DNA of 64,000 nucleotides, from positions 1,348,672 to 1,412,671 of the forward strand of contig NW_003314268.1 in assembly GCF_000143415.4 (NCBI RefSeq). The letters run 5' to 3'. The translations under genes and the position numbers were made by a program. The stretch comes from Selaginella moellendorffii (Eukaryota; Streptophyta; Lycopodiopsida; Selaginellales; Selaginellaceae). The notes below the pieces were generated by a model. That model saw only the letters and a list, made by a program, of their open reading frames with translations, ran no database searches and was not told the origin of the DNA. How positions within the stretch are numbered: position 1 is the stretch's first letter; the number at the start of each line of letters is the position of its first letter. Positions 9,947-22,040 of the stretch are shown piece after piece.

Positions 9947-11400
9947 AAAAAAACAACAAAAACACTAAAAGTTATGAATATAATAAGTGACGAAGTAGAT
10001 GTTTTAGAAGAGGTGGAAAGTAATATCATTTCTAATGATGAAAAACTAGTAGCATCATTGGAACTATGACATATTTTTGATAGTATGGTTGATAAAGAAA
10101 AAGCATTGCCTCAACCTTAAATGCCATAGTAAAAAAACATTTAAGCCATTTATGGAAGTTGATTCCAAAAAAATTGTTAAAAACACTCTTGTTATGCATT
10201 TGAATAAGAATTCCTTTTTTATTCAAAAATAGATTGGCATAATGAGTTTATGATACATAATCACAATTGCAAGCTAAAACAATAGTAAGTCTTGGATATG
10301 GAGTTCTTTAAAACAACATGGTATATTGGCTAAGTGCTATCATCATTAACTTAGATGACACATATCTTCATTGGTAAAAAAGGAAGCAACTAGTGTGGAT
10401 ACATAATTGGGAATATCATAAAAGAGTCACTTTGGAATCAATTATTAACTTGGTCAATATGACCTTTCAACCATTAATCAAGACTTATTTGTTAAATCAA
10501 AGTGATGAAGAAAAAGTAAAAGAATTTATCTTGAACTCTGGTAATAAGCATACACCACAACTAGTCCATGAAAATGGTAAATATATTTTGTGTAGAGGAG
10601 ACATCAATACTTACCATCACAAACAATAAAAAGATAAGAAAGATAAAAAAAGTTTACCCTTTATGGAATGTTGTATAGAATATTGTTAAAAGCGTTTATG
10701 AGTCATTATAATCCTCTTTTCTAAGCTATTAGAGGAAAGAGTTAACTATTGTGACAAACCATTAAAAGGTATAACCTAAACAACTAGATTCTCTCTTCTC
10801 TTAGACTATCTAGTTCTATAATTAACACTATAGCTTCCTTCATTCCACTTATTGCTTCACTATTTCCCATCATTCCACCATAATTAAATCTAGAATTACC
10901 AATCATTGTCTCCACCACCACTATTAATCCTACCATTACTATTGTATCTATCTATACTCCTAGTTCTCCAAATACTATTTGGCTAACTAGAGTATGAATT
11001 AATATAACTTGAGCTATAACTATTTATATTACCACCATTGCTGTCAATATATCCTTTATTACTAGATAAAGTTTATGTATAATCCCAATATGAAGTTATT
11101 GGAATGTGGTTATGGATTTGATGAACTTTAAATGCATAAGACATTATAATGAGATCAATATCTATTCTATCACTTATGAAATGACAATGATGAGTGCTTA
11201 AATTTTGTAGCACATGTGGTTTTCACTTTTGTCCCTATAGTGATGTACCATAGGATTATAATAAAATAGAACTTAAACCTTTGCAATGGTAATAGAGTGG
11301 AATTTAAATTTTAGGGCCTTAGGCCACTAAAGGAAGGGACAAAGCCAAACTCTTAAACATAGAGCTAAGGAATGGAACTAAAGCATACCTAAATATTATA
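9947..11400. other. Decayed retroelement interior, no gene
   Basis: AT-rich sequence with short frames only (longest 78 codons, 10,393-10,629). On the minus strand near 11,180-11,260 a frame reading WYITIGTKVKTTCATKFKH could be a decayed gag zinc knuckle. That fits the minus-oriented LTR and primer site at 11,660-11,782, but is weak on its own. Confidence 0.3.
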
Positions 11401-11427
11401 GTAGATTACATTGATATTTTTTTACCA

Positions 11428-11782
11428 CAGTCCCATGGTGAATAACTTTGTTCGTGGATGCTCCACAAGAGGAAGGATAATTTCAAATTTAGGAGTAGGA
11501 ACATCCACTCGTACCACAATCTCATAGTAGATACCTTTATCCCTAGATGTTCCACAAAAGGAAAGACAATTTAAAATTTAGGGGTAGGAATATACTTTAT
11601 TCAAAGGTATTTATATTTTAAGTAATCACTAATTAATGGGAATTGAGTAAGTGCCATTTGCTCTAATACCACATATAACGCATTCTATTTCTCTCCCCTT
11701 AATCTAATTTGAAAAAGGGCAATTGCTTGATAAAAGAGTTTTTTAGTAGCTATTTTATCCCCATTTATCCCCTAAGATTCTA
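11428..11782 (-). mobile_element. Minus-oriented LTR fragment with tRNA-Met primer-binding site
   Basis: On the minus strand a run ending 'ggggagagaaatagaatgcg' is followed at about 11,666-11,677 by TGGTATTAGAGC, one base from the TGGTATCAGAGC complement of initiator tRNA-Met. The LTR end at 11,680-11,782 is an inverted copy of the unit at 9,533-9,640. A separate tandem pair of about 85 bp occupies 11,428-11,591. Confidence 0.5.
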
Positions 11783-13145
11783 AGAAAATACGGTGATATT
11801 GAAAGAGCTTTTGCTAATGCATGATTAAGGCATCAACTTATATAATAATTTAAGACTCAAATTATGAAGCAATAATAAAGAATCATTATGAAAGTTTAAG
11901 GTCTTAGTGAGCAGTATTCAAAGGATTTAGATCACATGGATAGTAGAAAATTTTACAAGGAAATTTGTGATATAGCACGAGATAGCAAATTTGAAAAGAA
12001 GATAGGGTTTTGGAATTTTCTTGTGGATATATCCAAGAACTTGTTTTGCCCAGCTGGTGGATAGCCATGAAATACAAGCTAAGAGCAAATTTTTGAGGTT
12101 ATTCAAATCCATGAAGAAGCACAAATTGATGATTTTATATCCTTAAAATTTTGTTAGGCCAAGTACTTCTATAACCAGACGAGCTATAAGAACAACACTT
12201 CACTACAATATTAGAGTGTAGGTATTTTTCTATAGATTTCAAGTTTTCTATATATAAACTAAGTATTGAGTTATAGGTTGATATATTCCAGCAAGTTCAA
12301 GCATCTACAATACTTATATAAATCAAAATGCTGAGAGAATTCTTATACTAGGGCTAAAGATGAGACATACATCAAAACAACATTACATTTGGATGTAAAG
12401 GTAGATATACTTGTTGGATTTTGTGGTCTAAATGCAAATCACATGTGAGATGACATGTTTTTTGTTAAAGTAGGGGCAGGAGAGGAAGGCTACAATAACA
12501 TTATAGCAATTTTTGACAATTTCTAACAAACTCATTATAGTCATGTGCTTAAAGTGAACTTACTATACTATTACAATCTACCAAAGTTATTTCTTGTTAT
12601 CCAACTTACTTACAATAGATATTTAGATATTTCATTTGTAGTTATAGTAACTTTAATCTTAGAAGTCTTATAACTTGGATATTCAACAGCAATGGGAGTG
12701 AGTTCATGACACTTGGGATAATAGTTTGCAATAAGTTTTTAGCCTGAAAATTACCCATGCATTTGATGGTAATTCAAGATATCAAAAACTAATGCGAAAA
12801 AATTATATACATTTTAAAATATACTAGGCCAGTTGGGTGTTTACAATATTACAAAAAGAGGATGGTTTTATTTATAGACTGCATGATCAAAAATTCATCT
12901 TTAATGGCAAAAAATTTGTAAATCCACTAGATTCTTTAAGAAATTTTATCCTTGGGAAGTTCTTAGCAACATTGAATCATATTAGAAAAGTATTTATTGC
13001 TCTTCCAAGACATGAACATAGCTTAAATTAAAGTGATATGGATAGGAAGGACCATCAAAATTGAGCTACTACATAAAGACTAGATTTTAGGAATGCATAT
13101 ATATATTACAAGGTGATTGAATTACAACTAAGTGAACTTAGTGAA
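11783..13145. other. AT-rich stretch, nothing recognised
   Basis: No reading frame above about 65 codons and no family motif I can name on either strand. It is probably old repeat DNA. Confidence 0.4.
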
Positions 13146-15328
13146 GAAGAATTAATAAAATCTTTGTCAACTCTTTTATCAAAAGATTTATTCTTGATTA
13201 CATCATTGCTCTGAAATTCCCTCTAAAGCACACCTAATAGAGTACGATGTATAAGTTATAGAAAAGATCATCTAAAGCTTTGCATTAGAAAAGTGAAATT
13301 TAAAGTTTTTTTTCCTCCCTTAGCAATGATCATGCCCATATTTTCATTTTTGTCCTTGAACACAAGTAGCAACAATCATCAAAATTCTATAATGTCTCAT
13401 GAAAAGTAAATATATATAGTTACAAATAGAAGAGATATGTTTTATAGTATTGTGCTACTTGAAAAGTATCATCAAAGTGGTTAGTGCAATTACATGTATA
13501 AATCTCATAAGATCTTGATAAAGTCTCAAATAACCCTTAATAAGACAATGCAATTACGCAATCTTAAATGCATGCTTGAAGATATTCAAGAAAAAACTTT
13601 AATCAACATGAGTGGTTATATTTAAAACATTATACCATTGTAACTGCATATTTGAAAATATGTGGGAAACTTATGTAAACACTAAACATTGGCATAAGAT
13701 AAGTGGCAATCATTATAAAGTGATTAAATGAATGATACACATCATCTATAGAATTCCTAAGGAAAAAATTTAGTTTATGCAAGGATTAGCAATAAGAGCA
13801 AGAGAAGTTACATCATGCACTATGAATGCCACCATCATCTAAGTGCATAATATCATATTTATTAGATACCTAGTTTAAATTAAATATAAATTAAGATAAG
13901 TAATTGATAATTGATTAAAAAATAAAAAATTGCTACACATTGCATGTAGAAATGCTTGGTGTGCTTAATAGTAGTGTTATTCTTACTTATTAATTCAATT
14001 GATTAAATAAAGTTTATAATTATAATTTATAAACACAAAATTAATCTTATTGCATATCAACCATTAGATGATAGAATAAAAAATAATATACTAGAAAGGT
14101 TTTAAGAAAGTTTTTAAATTATAAACATGTTTATAAATTATAAATACAAGATTAATCTAAATTAATAACAACCATTAGATGGTAGAATATCCTAGGATAT
14201 CCAAGTATTTTTATGTATATCTGCTACCATCCTAGCCCCTCTACAAGTTTGTTTAAGCAAACCAAAAAATTCAAAGAGAGAATATTGAAGATTATATTTT
14301 CTATTTTATTAGTTTCATTAAGCATCAAAACATTATTTATAAAAAATAATAAGACCATACAGGCCTTTTTTATTTGCAAATTTTCTAGTAAATTTATTCT
14401 CCCTTTATATTTTGTGTCAGAACTCATAATAATTTTAGTGTTGTGATAACTGCAAATGATGTGTTCAAATCAGACACTCAAAATAAATTTTTTTGTACAA
14501 ACACATAAGTAGCCTAATGCAATTTTTCAGAATACTTGAACAAAAGTCTTTGGAAAGTTTAAGAAATATTTTAAATATCCTCAACTCAATATTTGTGGAT
14601 TTTTTGGTGTTAGCAAATGAACTTTACCAGATATTGGAGAAAAATCCATAATGAAGATAGGCATAGATCTAGAAATGCAATTTAATTTACACCATAATGA
14701 TAAATGAAAGGTATACTGCCATTTCTAAGTACATCTATAGTAGAAAAAAGCACTCCTAAATTATTTCACAAATATAAAGAATGAGCTAGATAATTTCAAG
14801 AACTTTATCTCTGTATGGTGACCTTAAGTAAATAATAAATCGAGGTTAATTTTTGTATCCAATAAATCAAGTGGCTATAATAAAATTAACTAAAGACCAC
14901 GATATAAAAATGAAAAAAATAGAAAAAAAGATATTGTTTCCATTTTTATTTTGGTACCAGGGATTACAATCGACTTCTTCAAGAAGTTCCTCCTTTGAAT
15001 TTGCGACTTGCAGACTTGCAAATAGAAATTGCCTAAAGCTGAGATGTTGGAGCCTATAGAACAAACTCCCATTGAAAGGGTTCATACTCAATTTCCTCAC
15101 CAGCTTGAAAGTGAGCTCAAATGCACTTGCTATCACCACTTTTGACATTGTCCCAGCCAAGCCTATACCCCATTTTGTTACGTTTCACCTTATTTGACTA
15201 AATCACAATTTGACTCAGGAAAATGCCCGCGCAATCTCGGCCGCCAATCAAGAACAACGAAAAACACAAACCAGTCTCCTTTGATGGTCTGACAAAAGAG
15301 TCCTATCAAAACTCTCCACATCGCTCTC

Positions 15329-15337
15329 ATATATAAG
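15329..15337 (+). promoter_or_regulatory. TATA box of lectin-like gene, copy A
   Basis: CATATATAAG lies about 85 bp upstream of the ATG at 15,419. It is preserved at 34,643-34,652 in copy B. Confidence 0.6.
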
Positions 15338-15418
15338 CTTCTCATGGAAACATAACGCTTTTATTCAAAGCATTGCTCAGTCGATCCACAATCATAGAGA
15401 AAACTTCATTGAAGGACG

Positions 15419-16012
15419 ATGGAAAAGCTCATATTGTTCTCGCTGCTCTTGTCCATTGTCTCACGCTGCTTCGCTCAACTCGGCCAGACGAATGGTAGTG
15501 ATTTTTCTGCAATCTTAAGCTTCATTGGTCCTCCATCACCAGAAACTTCATTCTCAGTCACTTGGTTGAAGTCTCCAAGAAACTCCTCCACTGCTGTTCT
15601 CGCCAGCACTTCCGCTTCTTTTGGCTGCCAGATCCAGATTCAAGCCACCAACACGCCGGTGCTGATCGGCCAGCCAACGCCAATCTTCTGGGGCTCGCCT
15701 TGCGCATTCTCACCCCCCTCTCTCGGGGGCCTAAACTGTTCCTCTCGATTCCAAGTCAACGGGAGCTTGGAGCTCGTCGTGATGGAGGAGGTGGTGTGGA
15801 GCACAAGCACAGATGGGAGAAATGCGAGCTTTGCGAGGCTCAGCGATGGTGGAGAGCTCTCACTTGTGACGTCCTCTAACCAGGTTGTATGGACGAGTAA
15901 CGATGGGCCACTGGCGGGGCTTTGTTTGATCAGACAAAGCAGTGCCGGATCATCCCTTGCAGTTCCTTGGGGCTTCTTGATTCTGCTCGGGTCACTCCTT
16001 CTAGCGCTATGA
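15419..16012 (+). CDS. Secreted bulb-type-lectin-like protein, probably GPI-anchored (copy A)
   Basis: A single-exon 197-residue protein. A signal peptide (MEKLILFSLLLSIVSRCFAQ) is followed by a Ser/Thr-rich region and then a beta-rich segment (residues about 110-165) with NGSLELVVMEEVVWSTSTDG, ASFARLSDGGELSLVTSSNQ and VVWTSNDGP. This matches the 'G.L.L.....VWST....A...L.DSGNL.L....VVW.S' pattern of bulb-type mannose-lectin domains. The C-terminus (SSAGSS, then LAVPWGFLILLGSLLLAL) has the small residues and hydrophobic tail of a GPI-attachment signal. Four Cys and several N-glycosylation sites fit an extracellular protein. A near-identical paralogue is at 34,734. Ligand and role are unknown; the canonical mannose-binding QDNY motif is not evident, so sugar binding is unproven. 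Confidence 0.68.
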   Translation: MEKLILFSLLLSIVSRCFAQLGQTNGSDFSAILSFIGPPSPETSFSVTWLKSPRNSSTAVLASTSASFGCQIQIQATNTPVLIGQPTPIFWGSPCAFSPPSLGGLNCSSRFQVNGSLELVVMEEVVWSTSTDGRNASFARLSDGGELSLVTSSNQVVWTSNDGPLAGLCLIRQSSAGSSLAVPWGFLILLGSLLLAL

Positions 16013-16307
16013 AAGAGTGTGTAGATCTTCTATCACAATAAAATTCTTCCACCATTCCTTAAAAGATATCTCAGTGATCCACTAAGTCGATTCTTTGTCA
16101 GCTCTATAGATATATGTGAAGAACTAACTACAAGCACAAAGTGGGCGGTAGAGATTTGCCCGGGTGGAAAAATCATATCGGCTCACAATGTGCCAAGTTG
16201 ATGCTTATCGGCTGTCCATGTGTCTTCCTTCTATCGTTAGACCCTAATCACTTGGCACTTGCCATGGAAGCTCTTTAGCTAGGTTTCTCGGATCGATCCA
16301 TCCCTCC

Positions 16308-16677
16308 ATGGCGTCGCTCGATCACAGGGAAGCACGGCGAGCACAGGTGCGCTGGGCTAGAATCGAGGGGCTGAGCCCGGTGGTGCCGATTCCACGCGAT
16401 AATCTGGGCCTCGGCGGTGCTGGATTGGGATTCGCGAGCATCAGCTTGTTTGGCCGCCGCAAGCAAGAGAATGCGGGCCGGGAGGAGGCTGCTCCGGCTC
16501 AAGCGGTGCCAAGCGCGGGACGTATGCGCATGACGCTCTCCAGCGGAGGTTTAAGGTGGAATTTTAGCTGGTTTTGTTTATTCCCATGTAGTGACGAAGG
16601 AAGATCTTTGTCTTTGGCTCTTTCAGGAGCTGGACAAGCAAAACGCTGGGCACATAAGCGAGAATGATCTGAAAGCG
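16308..16677 (+). pseudogene. EF-hand mitochondrial carrier, broken copy
   Basis: The sequence equivalent to exon 1 and the first part of exon 2 of the carrier at 35,602-37,952. It starts with the same ATG (MASLDHREARRAQVRWARIE). A 10-bp deletion after codon 67 (equivalent to about 35,807-35,816 in copy B) shifts the frame. Everything after ISENDLKA is removed by the 2,606-bp deletion. No transport domain remains, so the copy is dead. Confidence 0.88.
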
Positions 16678-17001
16678 ACAGGATCAATCAGGGAAAAGCT
16701 AGCTAGCAGCAAAGCGAGCTGTGGTACTGTCGAAATGAGAAGTTGGCGAAATGTGACGAAGAAGGGTCGTCCAAAAGAAGGGACGTATCAAAGTCCGGGA
16801 AAATGGAAAGGCCCAAGGAAAAGGAAGCCACGCGTTGGACGCAGACTGGAAATTCCAATGAATGCGCGTGTTGGGCGTCTCTAGATAACGATGAGGACTT
16901 TGATAAGTTAAATCAATATGAATTACCAGGTAGCAAGCAAGCCAAGCAGAAGAGGCATAGGGCGAGCAAAATCACAAGAGAAATGATAAGCTCCGCAATT
17001 A

Positions 17002-17769
17002 CTTGTTCAATTAACTTTTTCAAACTTTTTGACAAATGAAGCTTTATTAAATTGTATTTGGATTAATTTTAAAGTAGTTCTTCCACCACAAAGAAGTATG
17101 ACCCATAAGCTTCATTGCAAGAAAATTGGGTTGTGAGATAAATAGTTTCTTATGACTTTTGTTATAACTAACAATCAGCCCCTTAATTGTCACAAACATC
17201 TAGTAACAACTTCCCATCTTACGATACCATAATCTTTTGTATGATCGATGTAACAATGGTAATTATAGACATGAGATTGATTTATTCATCTTGAGGGTCC
17301 ATATGAAGCAAGAAAATCCTTAATGAAATTGATATAATCTTTAACCTCCTTAAAGCATTCCAACATTAAAAGGATATTCTTAGAATATTTCTATAGTTTT
17401 TGTCAAACACTAGGATTATTTAGAAAACTATAAATGAAAATGAGGTCTATAATGAAAATTTTAAAGTTGAAGAACTTTGATAATAAGAAACTTACCTCTA
17501 GATTGATCCTCAGTTTTCCCAAATAAGACCATATGTAGGACTCTTACAATTGAATAGTTTGATGCTATACCAAATAGGCTTTAGAATAATGAGGACATCG
17601 TCAACTAACTCTCATAAAGAATTATCATTGAGAGTAGTTCAAATAGTAGTAGTTTTTACTTTCTTCTTGACACAATTGTTTTTATTAAGGATTATAAATT
17701 TGAGGCTATTAAATATTGCTCTCAAAACTATAAAAATTTAATTTTTTTCCATTTTTTCAAGAGGAGGGG
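17002..17769 (+). mobile_element. Decayed end of a Ty3/gypsy polyprotein
   Basis: A broken frame at 17,440-17,765 ends DTIVFIKDYKFEAIKYCSQN and then a purine-rich run (aagaggagggga). That is the position and form of the end of a gypsy pol followed by a polypurine tract and LTR. Assignment is by layout more than by sequence. Confidence 0.35.
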
Positions 17770-17960
17770 ATGATGTAAGGTTTAGGTGTATGGCTATACT
17801 AATATTAGTATAGTGGGATTTTGATAATCATTGAATTAGTTTCAATCCAGACCACTATGGTCTAGGTTTATTGAATATGCATCTTTCCATATTCTCCATA
17901 CACTTATAAATTTCATATTAGTTTTTTAATTTGAAAGGTTATTTAGCATTTAAATTTTTT
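17770..17960 (+). mobile_element. LTR start, same family as at 1-215
   Basis: TGATGTAAGGTTTAGG begins immediately after the polypurine-like run, as expected for an LTR starting with TG. The following 150 bp match 35-215 with many differences. Confidence 0.4.
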
Positions 17961-18079
17961 ATTGAGTATCATAATTTCTAAAGTGTGCTTCAAAGTTTCT
18001 GGGTTTTATGGAAGTGAAACTTCACCTAAAAGCCTTTTGTGTGTGCTCTTAGTGTCATAAGAGGAATTAAGTAGATAGA

Positions 18080-18650
18080 TGGATTAATAGGCAATTACAA
18101 AGGGCTTTTACCCAAAAGTTGAAGTAACAAATAATTGTCATCCCAATAACAAAGGGATAAGTTATGTATTTGTCCATCTTGTTTGTTAGTGAATCCAAAT
18201 GGATGTGAACTAGTATAGAACTCATGTGCTAAAATCTTGAGGAAAAGCATGCACAAGTAGAATTCCAAAGATCCAATCTAGATTTTTTTACTCTTGAGGT
18301 TACATCAATAGTTTAGCATGAACAACAAGAACCTATGGCAAATAGTCTATTATAGCAATTTTATTCCAACATAGGAGTAAAGGATATATTTCCCCTCTAC
18401 TATGTTGGTTGACAACTTCAAGGACTTGAGCTTGGTTATCCACTTTTAGAGAAGCAAGATGCATGTATCATATATGCAATAGAGAAATTAAAGCATTACT
18501 TGTGAGGAAGGCATTTTTGTATTCCTTATAAATAATATTGCTTTGAGGTACATTGCAAACAAGCTAATACTTCTAACAAATTTTTCTAAGTGGATGACAA
18601 ATTATAACAAAGTATAACTTTGAGTTTTAATATAAGATAAAATCACTTAA
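18080..18650 (+). mobile_element. Ty3/gypsy RNase H fragment
   Basis: Read with stops and frame changes, the + strand gives YPLLEKQDACIIYAIEKLKH followed by YL.GRHFCIPYK, matching the RNase H core 'Y...EKE.LAI..A...WRHYL.G..F...TDH'. About 50 residues later comes LSFNIR, which takes the place of the conserved 'W...L..F.F.I.Y'. It is decayed. Confidence 0.6.
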
Positions 18651-20387
18651 GCAAAATTGGCTATAATTTTGGATTATAAAATACCTCTAGAGCAAGAAGA
18701 GATCCATGCTAGGAAGAGGATCATGACGTTTAAATAATGAGTGTTGAAAGAATATCAAGATTTTACAATTTTGAAAATAAGGAGTTTTTCAAAAGGGTGT
18801 AAAGGCATTGAGAAGTAGAAAATTATATGCAAGTCAAAACCATTCATATTAATAATTAATCAACTTTACCAAATTGGATGAGACAATATGTTTTAGGGAG
18901 CAGTTGAATAGAACAAAGGAAAGGAGATCAAAAGTTTAGATTTATGAAATATGTTGTAGTGGATAGTATCTATCATAATAAGGAGGAGTTGCCAAACTTT
19001 CTAGGCCGCCGAATCCAGCCAATCGCAACTGTTTGATAGGGGTGTAACTGTAAAGGGGTTATTTTTTTAACCACATGTTAGTGAATAATTGCGCTGATGT
19101 TTGCTCCTGGTTAATGGGAGCAGCCAAACCATGTATGGCAAGAGAAGAAGGCCTGGCAACACATGTCACATGCTAATGTGTTGACCATGGCTGCGCCTAT
19201 CGTTTAGACATCGAGATCCCTCGAGCACCAAAGCTGTAAGGAAGATTTGGCAACTTGAGAACCACATGCTTGTTCCAAGAGATCACATTAGCATTTGTGT
19301 TGTGGACTTTCACCACTGTTTTGAAAGTACCAATGGAAACTCCCATAGACTGACCATTCCATCGGAGGAGCAAGCCACAAGCTCAAAGGAATCCACCCTT
19401 TTACATAAACTTAATATAAAAGATAAAGAAAGATGATTCAGTTGCCTGGATGAAAGAAAAGCAAGGCTTAACTAAAAAAAAAAGTTCAATCAATTAGTTC
19501 AAAGCATGATGTGAGCTTTCTATGGTGCACTGAACTCCAATCTAGAGCAAATCCTTCCACCCCAAACAACTTGGAGGGGTGCCTGGTTTGTAACCTGAGA
19601 AAAAGCACAGCTGCTTTCACCAAAGTCCCAAACCCGGTGAAAGTACGAGATCCCTCATTTCTTCGTCATCACAAAGAAATCAACTTAAGAAATCCATTCC
19701 TTTCAGCTCCTCAAATTTTTCTTTCGCCTATGTGCCTAGCTCGATCCTGTGCTGCTGCTGCTAGAGCTCTTGATCCTCTCAAAAATCTAGAACAGACTGC
19801 AAGGAAACCTTTGTTGCTAGAGATCTCTTGGCGACCAGAGGGGGATTGAGATCCATTGCCGCTGATCACGATTTCCATGCCTTGGATCAGCTCCATTGTG
19901 ACTGTCACTCTGTGGTGGCACTGGAGATGCTTGAGCTATGGCGATGACCAATCTAACACCACTACCATTGTAGCTAAGGCGGCAACAAACTTTGATGCCT
20001 TGCGATGCCATGAAAATTCCAATCACCCAAATGGGCTAGATCCAATCTGTATTTGGCACGACACACTTTTTTAGCTCTTGCTTCACATAAGCCTAAATCT
20101 CACGATTAAATTTTGGGCTTAAGGGCACCATCAAAAATTACAACAACTTGCAGCAAAAGGTCAGTCTTTCTTCTCAATCCATGACACATCCTTTTCCGGC
20201 AAACAATTGAAAAACCCTAGATGGGCACACAGAACTAAACACACAGCAGGTTCATGTTTGTTTATATCCTTGCCTCCACCACATATTAAACACTGTTTCA
20301 TATTTCTCTTACTAATTTGAGTTTGTTTACAAACATGAACCTATATAAGCTATAGTTTTCTAGCTTTGTACTTGAAAATTTTAAATT
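18651..20387. other. Intergenic with a GC-richer island at about 18,990-20,240
   Basis: From about 18,990 to 20,240 the sequence is less AT-rich than its surroundings and may be captured or relic gene DNA. On the minus strand near 20,010-19,900 two overlapping frames (SKFVAALATMVVVL, then VIAIAQASPVPPQS) look like the signal peptide and start of a short secreted Pro-rich peptide split by a frameshift. I cannot assign it. A 14-bp perfect inverted repeat flanks 20,262-20,328. Confidence 0.3.
20248..20342. repeat. 14-bp inverted repeat next to the Helitron
   Basis: AGGTTCATGTTTGT at 20,248-20,261 is matched exactly in inverse by 20,329-20,342, with 67 bp between. It lies just before the first Helitron coding sequence. 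Confidence 0.6.
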
Positions 20388-22040
20388 ATGCCTCCCCTTT
20401 GTCATCTTCTTAGAACTATAAGAAATACCAATCATTTTGATAAGAATTTTGATACTAACAATTTTGATAAACACCTTGAGCCACTTCAAATTATTTCAGA
20501 TCAAAATGAAATATATATACATCAAGCAATATCCACTACATCATCTCTACCTTCACAAACCACACTAGCAAGTCATACTATTCACAAAGATTCACAAATT
20601 TCAACTTTTGAAATTGGTTTTTTATTTGTTTTTTGTAATGCATCACATTTTAAAGATGAGAACATTGTTATGTGTTGTCAACATGGTCAAGTGATATTGC
20701 CACTTATATTACCTTTGCCAAATACTTTACTTACACTTTACAAGCAAAACAAAAACTCTAATTTCAAAATTAATATTAGACACTATAATAGTGCCCTTTG
20801 CATTTGCATCAATGGGTGTTAACATTGACACTTTTAGGGGTAATAGTCCTTATTGCTTTAGAATTCATGGGTAGATTTACCATAGTGTCATGTCATCACA
20901 TTCTTTTGGTGATTAAAGTCCATATTACGGGCAACTTTATATGCTAGATACACAAGAAGCCACAGATATAAGTCATCAAAACCCATTTAATACAAATTGC
21001 GAGCAAGATTTACTATTACATTTTGATACACTCTTTTGTCATATTAATCCATATGCACAGACTTATAGAATGATATATGAAATGGAACAAAAAGAACTTC
21101 ATGAAGTAGAAATTACAAGCTGTCCTTTATGTGGTGTTTATATATTACTAAGGAATGAAGGAACCAATAATTGACATTATAATATATCATAAACAAATGA
21201 TGTTGTTTTTGTTTTTGTTAGTGAGAATGGAGAACCCCCACATGGACGTAAAATTTGTATATATTCTATGGTCATTCTAAAAAGATTTTAATACTTGATG
21301 TTAATTGTGATCCTATGGTTTATCCTTTGATATTTTTCCTTTTAGTGATAAAGGATGGCATGCAAATATTTTGAATACATGACAACATCAAACTACATTA
21401 CTTTTATATTATGCATATCGCTCATCTAAAAGAGACACACTATAATCAAGTTTGGACCAAATCTTACATGCTAGCAAGCTTACTCAACTATACATTGTTG
21501 ATGCATATGTCAAAGTTGAGAGTAATAACCTATATTACTATTGTACCCACGAAATGTAATTATGAGTAGAAATGGATATTGGTCTTATGAATTATGTTGC
21601 AAATCATGTTTCAAATGAAAATATGAACCTTGGTAAAATTGTTATACTACCTTTAACTTTTGGTGGTGGACCTAGAGCAATGCAACAAAATTATTCAGAT
21701 GCAATGGCAATTATTGCTCATTACTCAAAATTAGATATTTTCATTACTTTCACTTACAACCCTAAATAGCCAGAAATTATAAAAAACTTATATCCAAATG
21801 AAGGTCCTAAAGACTGTCCTGATTTGGTCTCTAGAGTTTTCTATATTAAACTTAAAGAATTTTTGAAAGACATAACAAAAAGACATGTATTTGGAAAATA
21901 TGTAGCATATATATATGTAATTGAGTTCTATAAAAAAGGTCTCCCACATTGTCATTTTCTAGAAATTCTAGCCCATGAAAATAAAATTAGAGACCATGAT
22001 GCAATTAATCAATATATCATGGTTGAATTACCAGATCCTT
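20388..22040 (+). pseudogene. Helitron Rep/helicase, 5' part (HUH replication initiator)
   Basis: The N-terminal region includes MCCQHGQVILPLILPLPNTL and NIRHYNSALCICI (conserved 'CC..GKV.LP...', 'IR.YNSA'). FRIHGQIYHSV and QLYMLDTQEATD follow in a shifted frame. The Helitron-like N domain is ILPLTFGGGPRAMQQNYSDA, then FITFTYNPK. The Rep HUH segment is VIEYKKGLPHCHFLEI-like (VIEFYKKGLPHCHFL at about 21,916-21,960), and the part ends at VELPDP. A TAG at 21,767-21,769 replaces the expected Trp codon of NPKWPE, and several frameshifts occur. Rep would nick and rejoin DNA in rolling-circle transposition; this copy is inactive. Confidence 0.85.
22036..22040 (+). repeat. Target-site duplication TCCTT, left copy
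   Basis: The five bases before the left LTR equal the five after the right LTR (29,435-29,439). Removing the element and one copy restores the Helitron frame from VELPDP into CDEFELFKIITSHMMHGLCG. Confidence 0.9.

Larger units (their letters stand above)
13146..17001 (+). repeat. Segmental duplication, copy A (internally deleted)
   Basis: This 3.86-kb block is nearly identical to 32,456-38,921 in the same orientation. Shared content is, in order, AT-rich non-coding DNA, the lectin-like gene with its TATA box, the first exon of the mitochondrial carrier gene, and a short basic frame. Relative to copy B it lacks 2,606 bp, with the junction at 16,677|16,678. Similarity ends at about 17,001 (38,921 in copy B), where both sequences diverge abruptly. 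Confidence 0.88.

Noticed and set aside
14867-15160. Minus-strand frame (MAGTMSKVVIASAFELTFKL...) upstream of lectin copy A
   Set aside because: The equivalent in copy B changes frame after about 27 residues through a 1-bp indel, and neither version has a motif. Probably non-coding.
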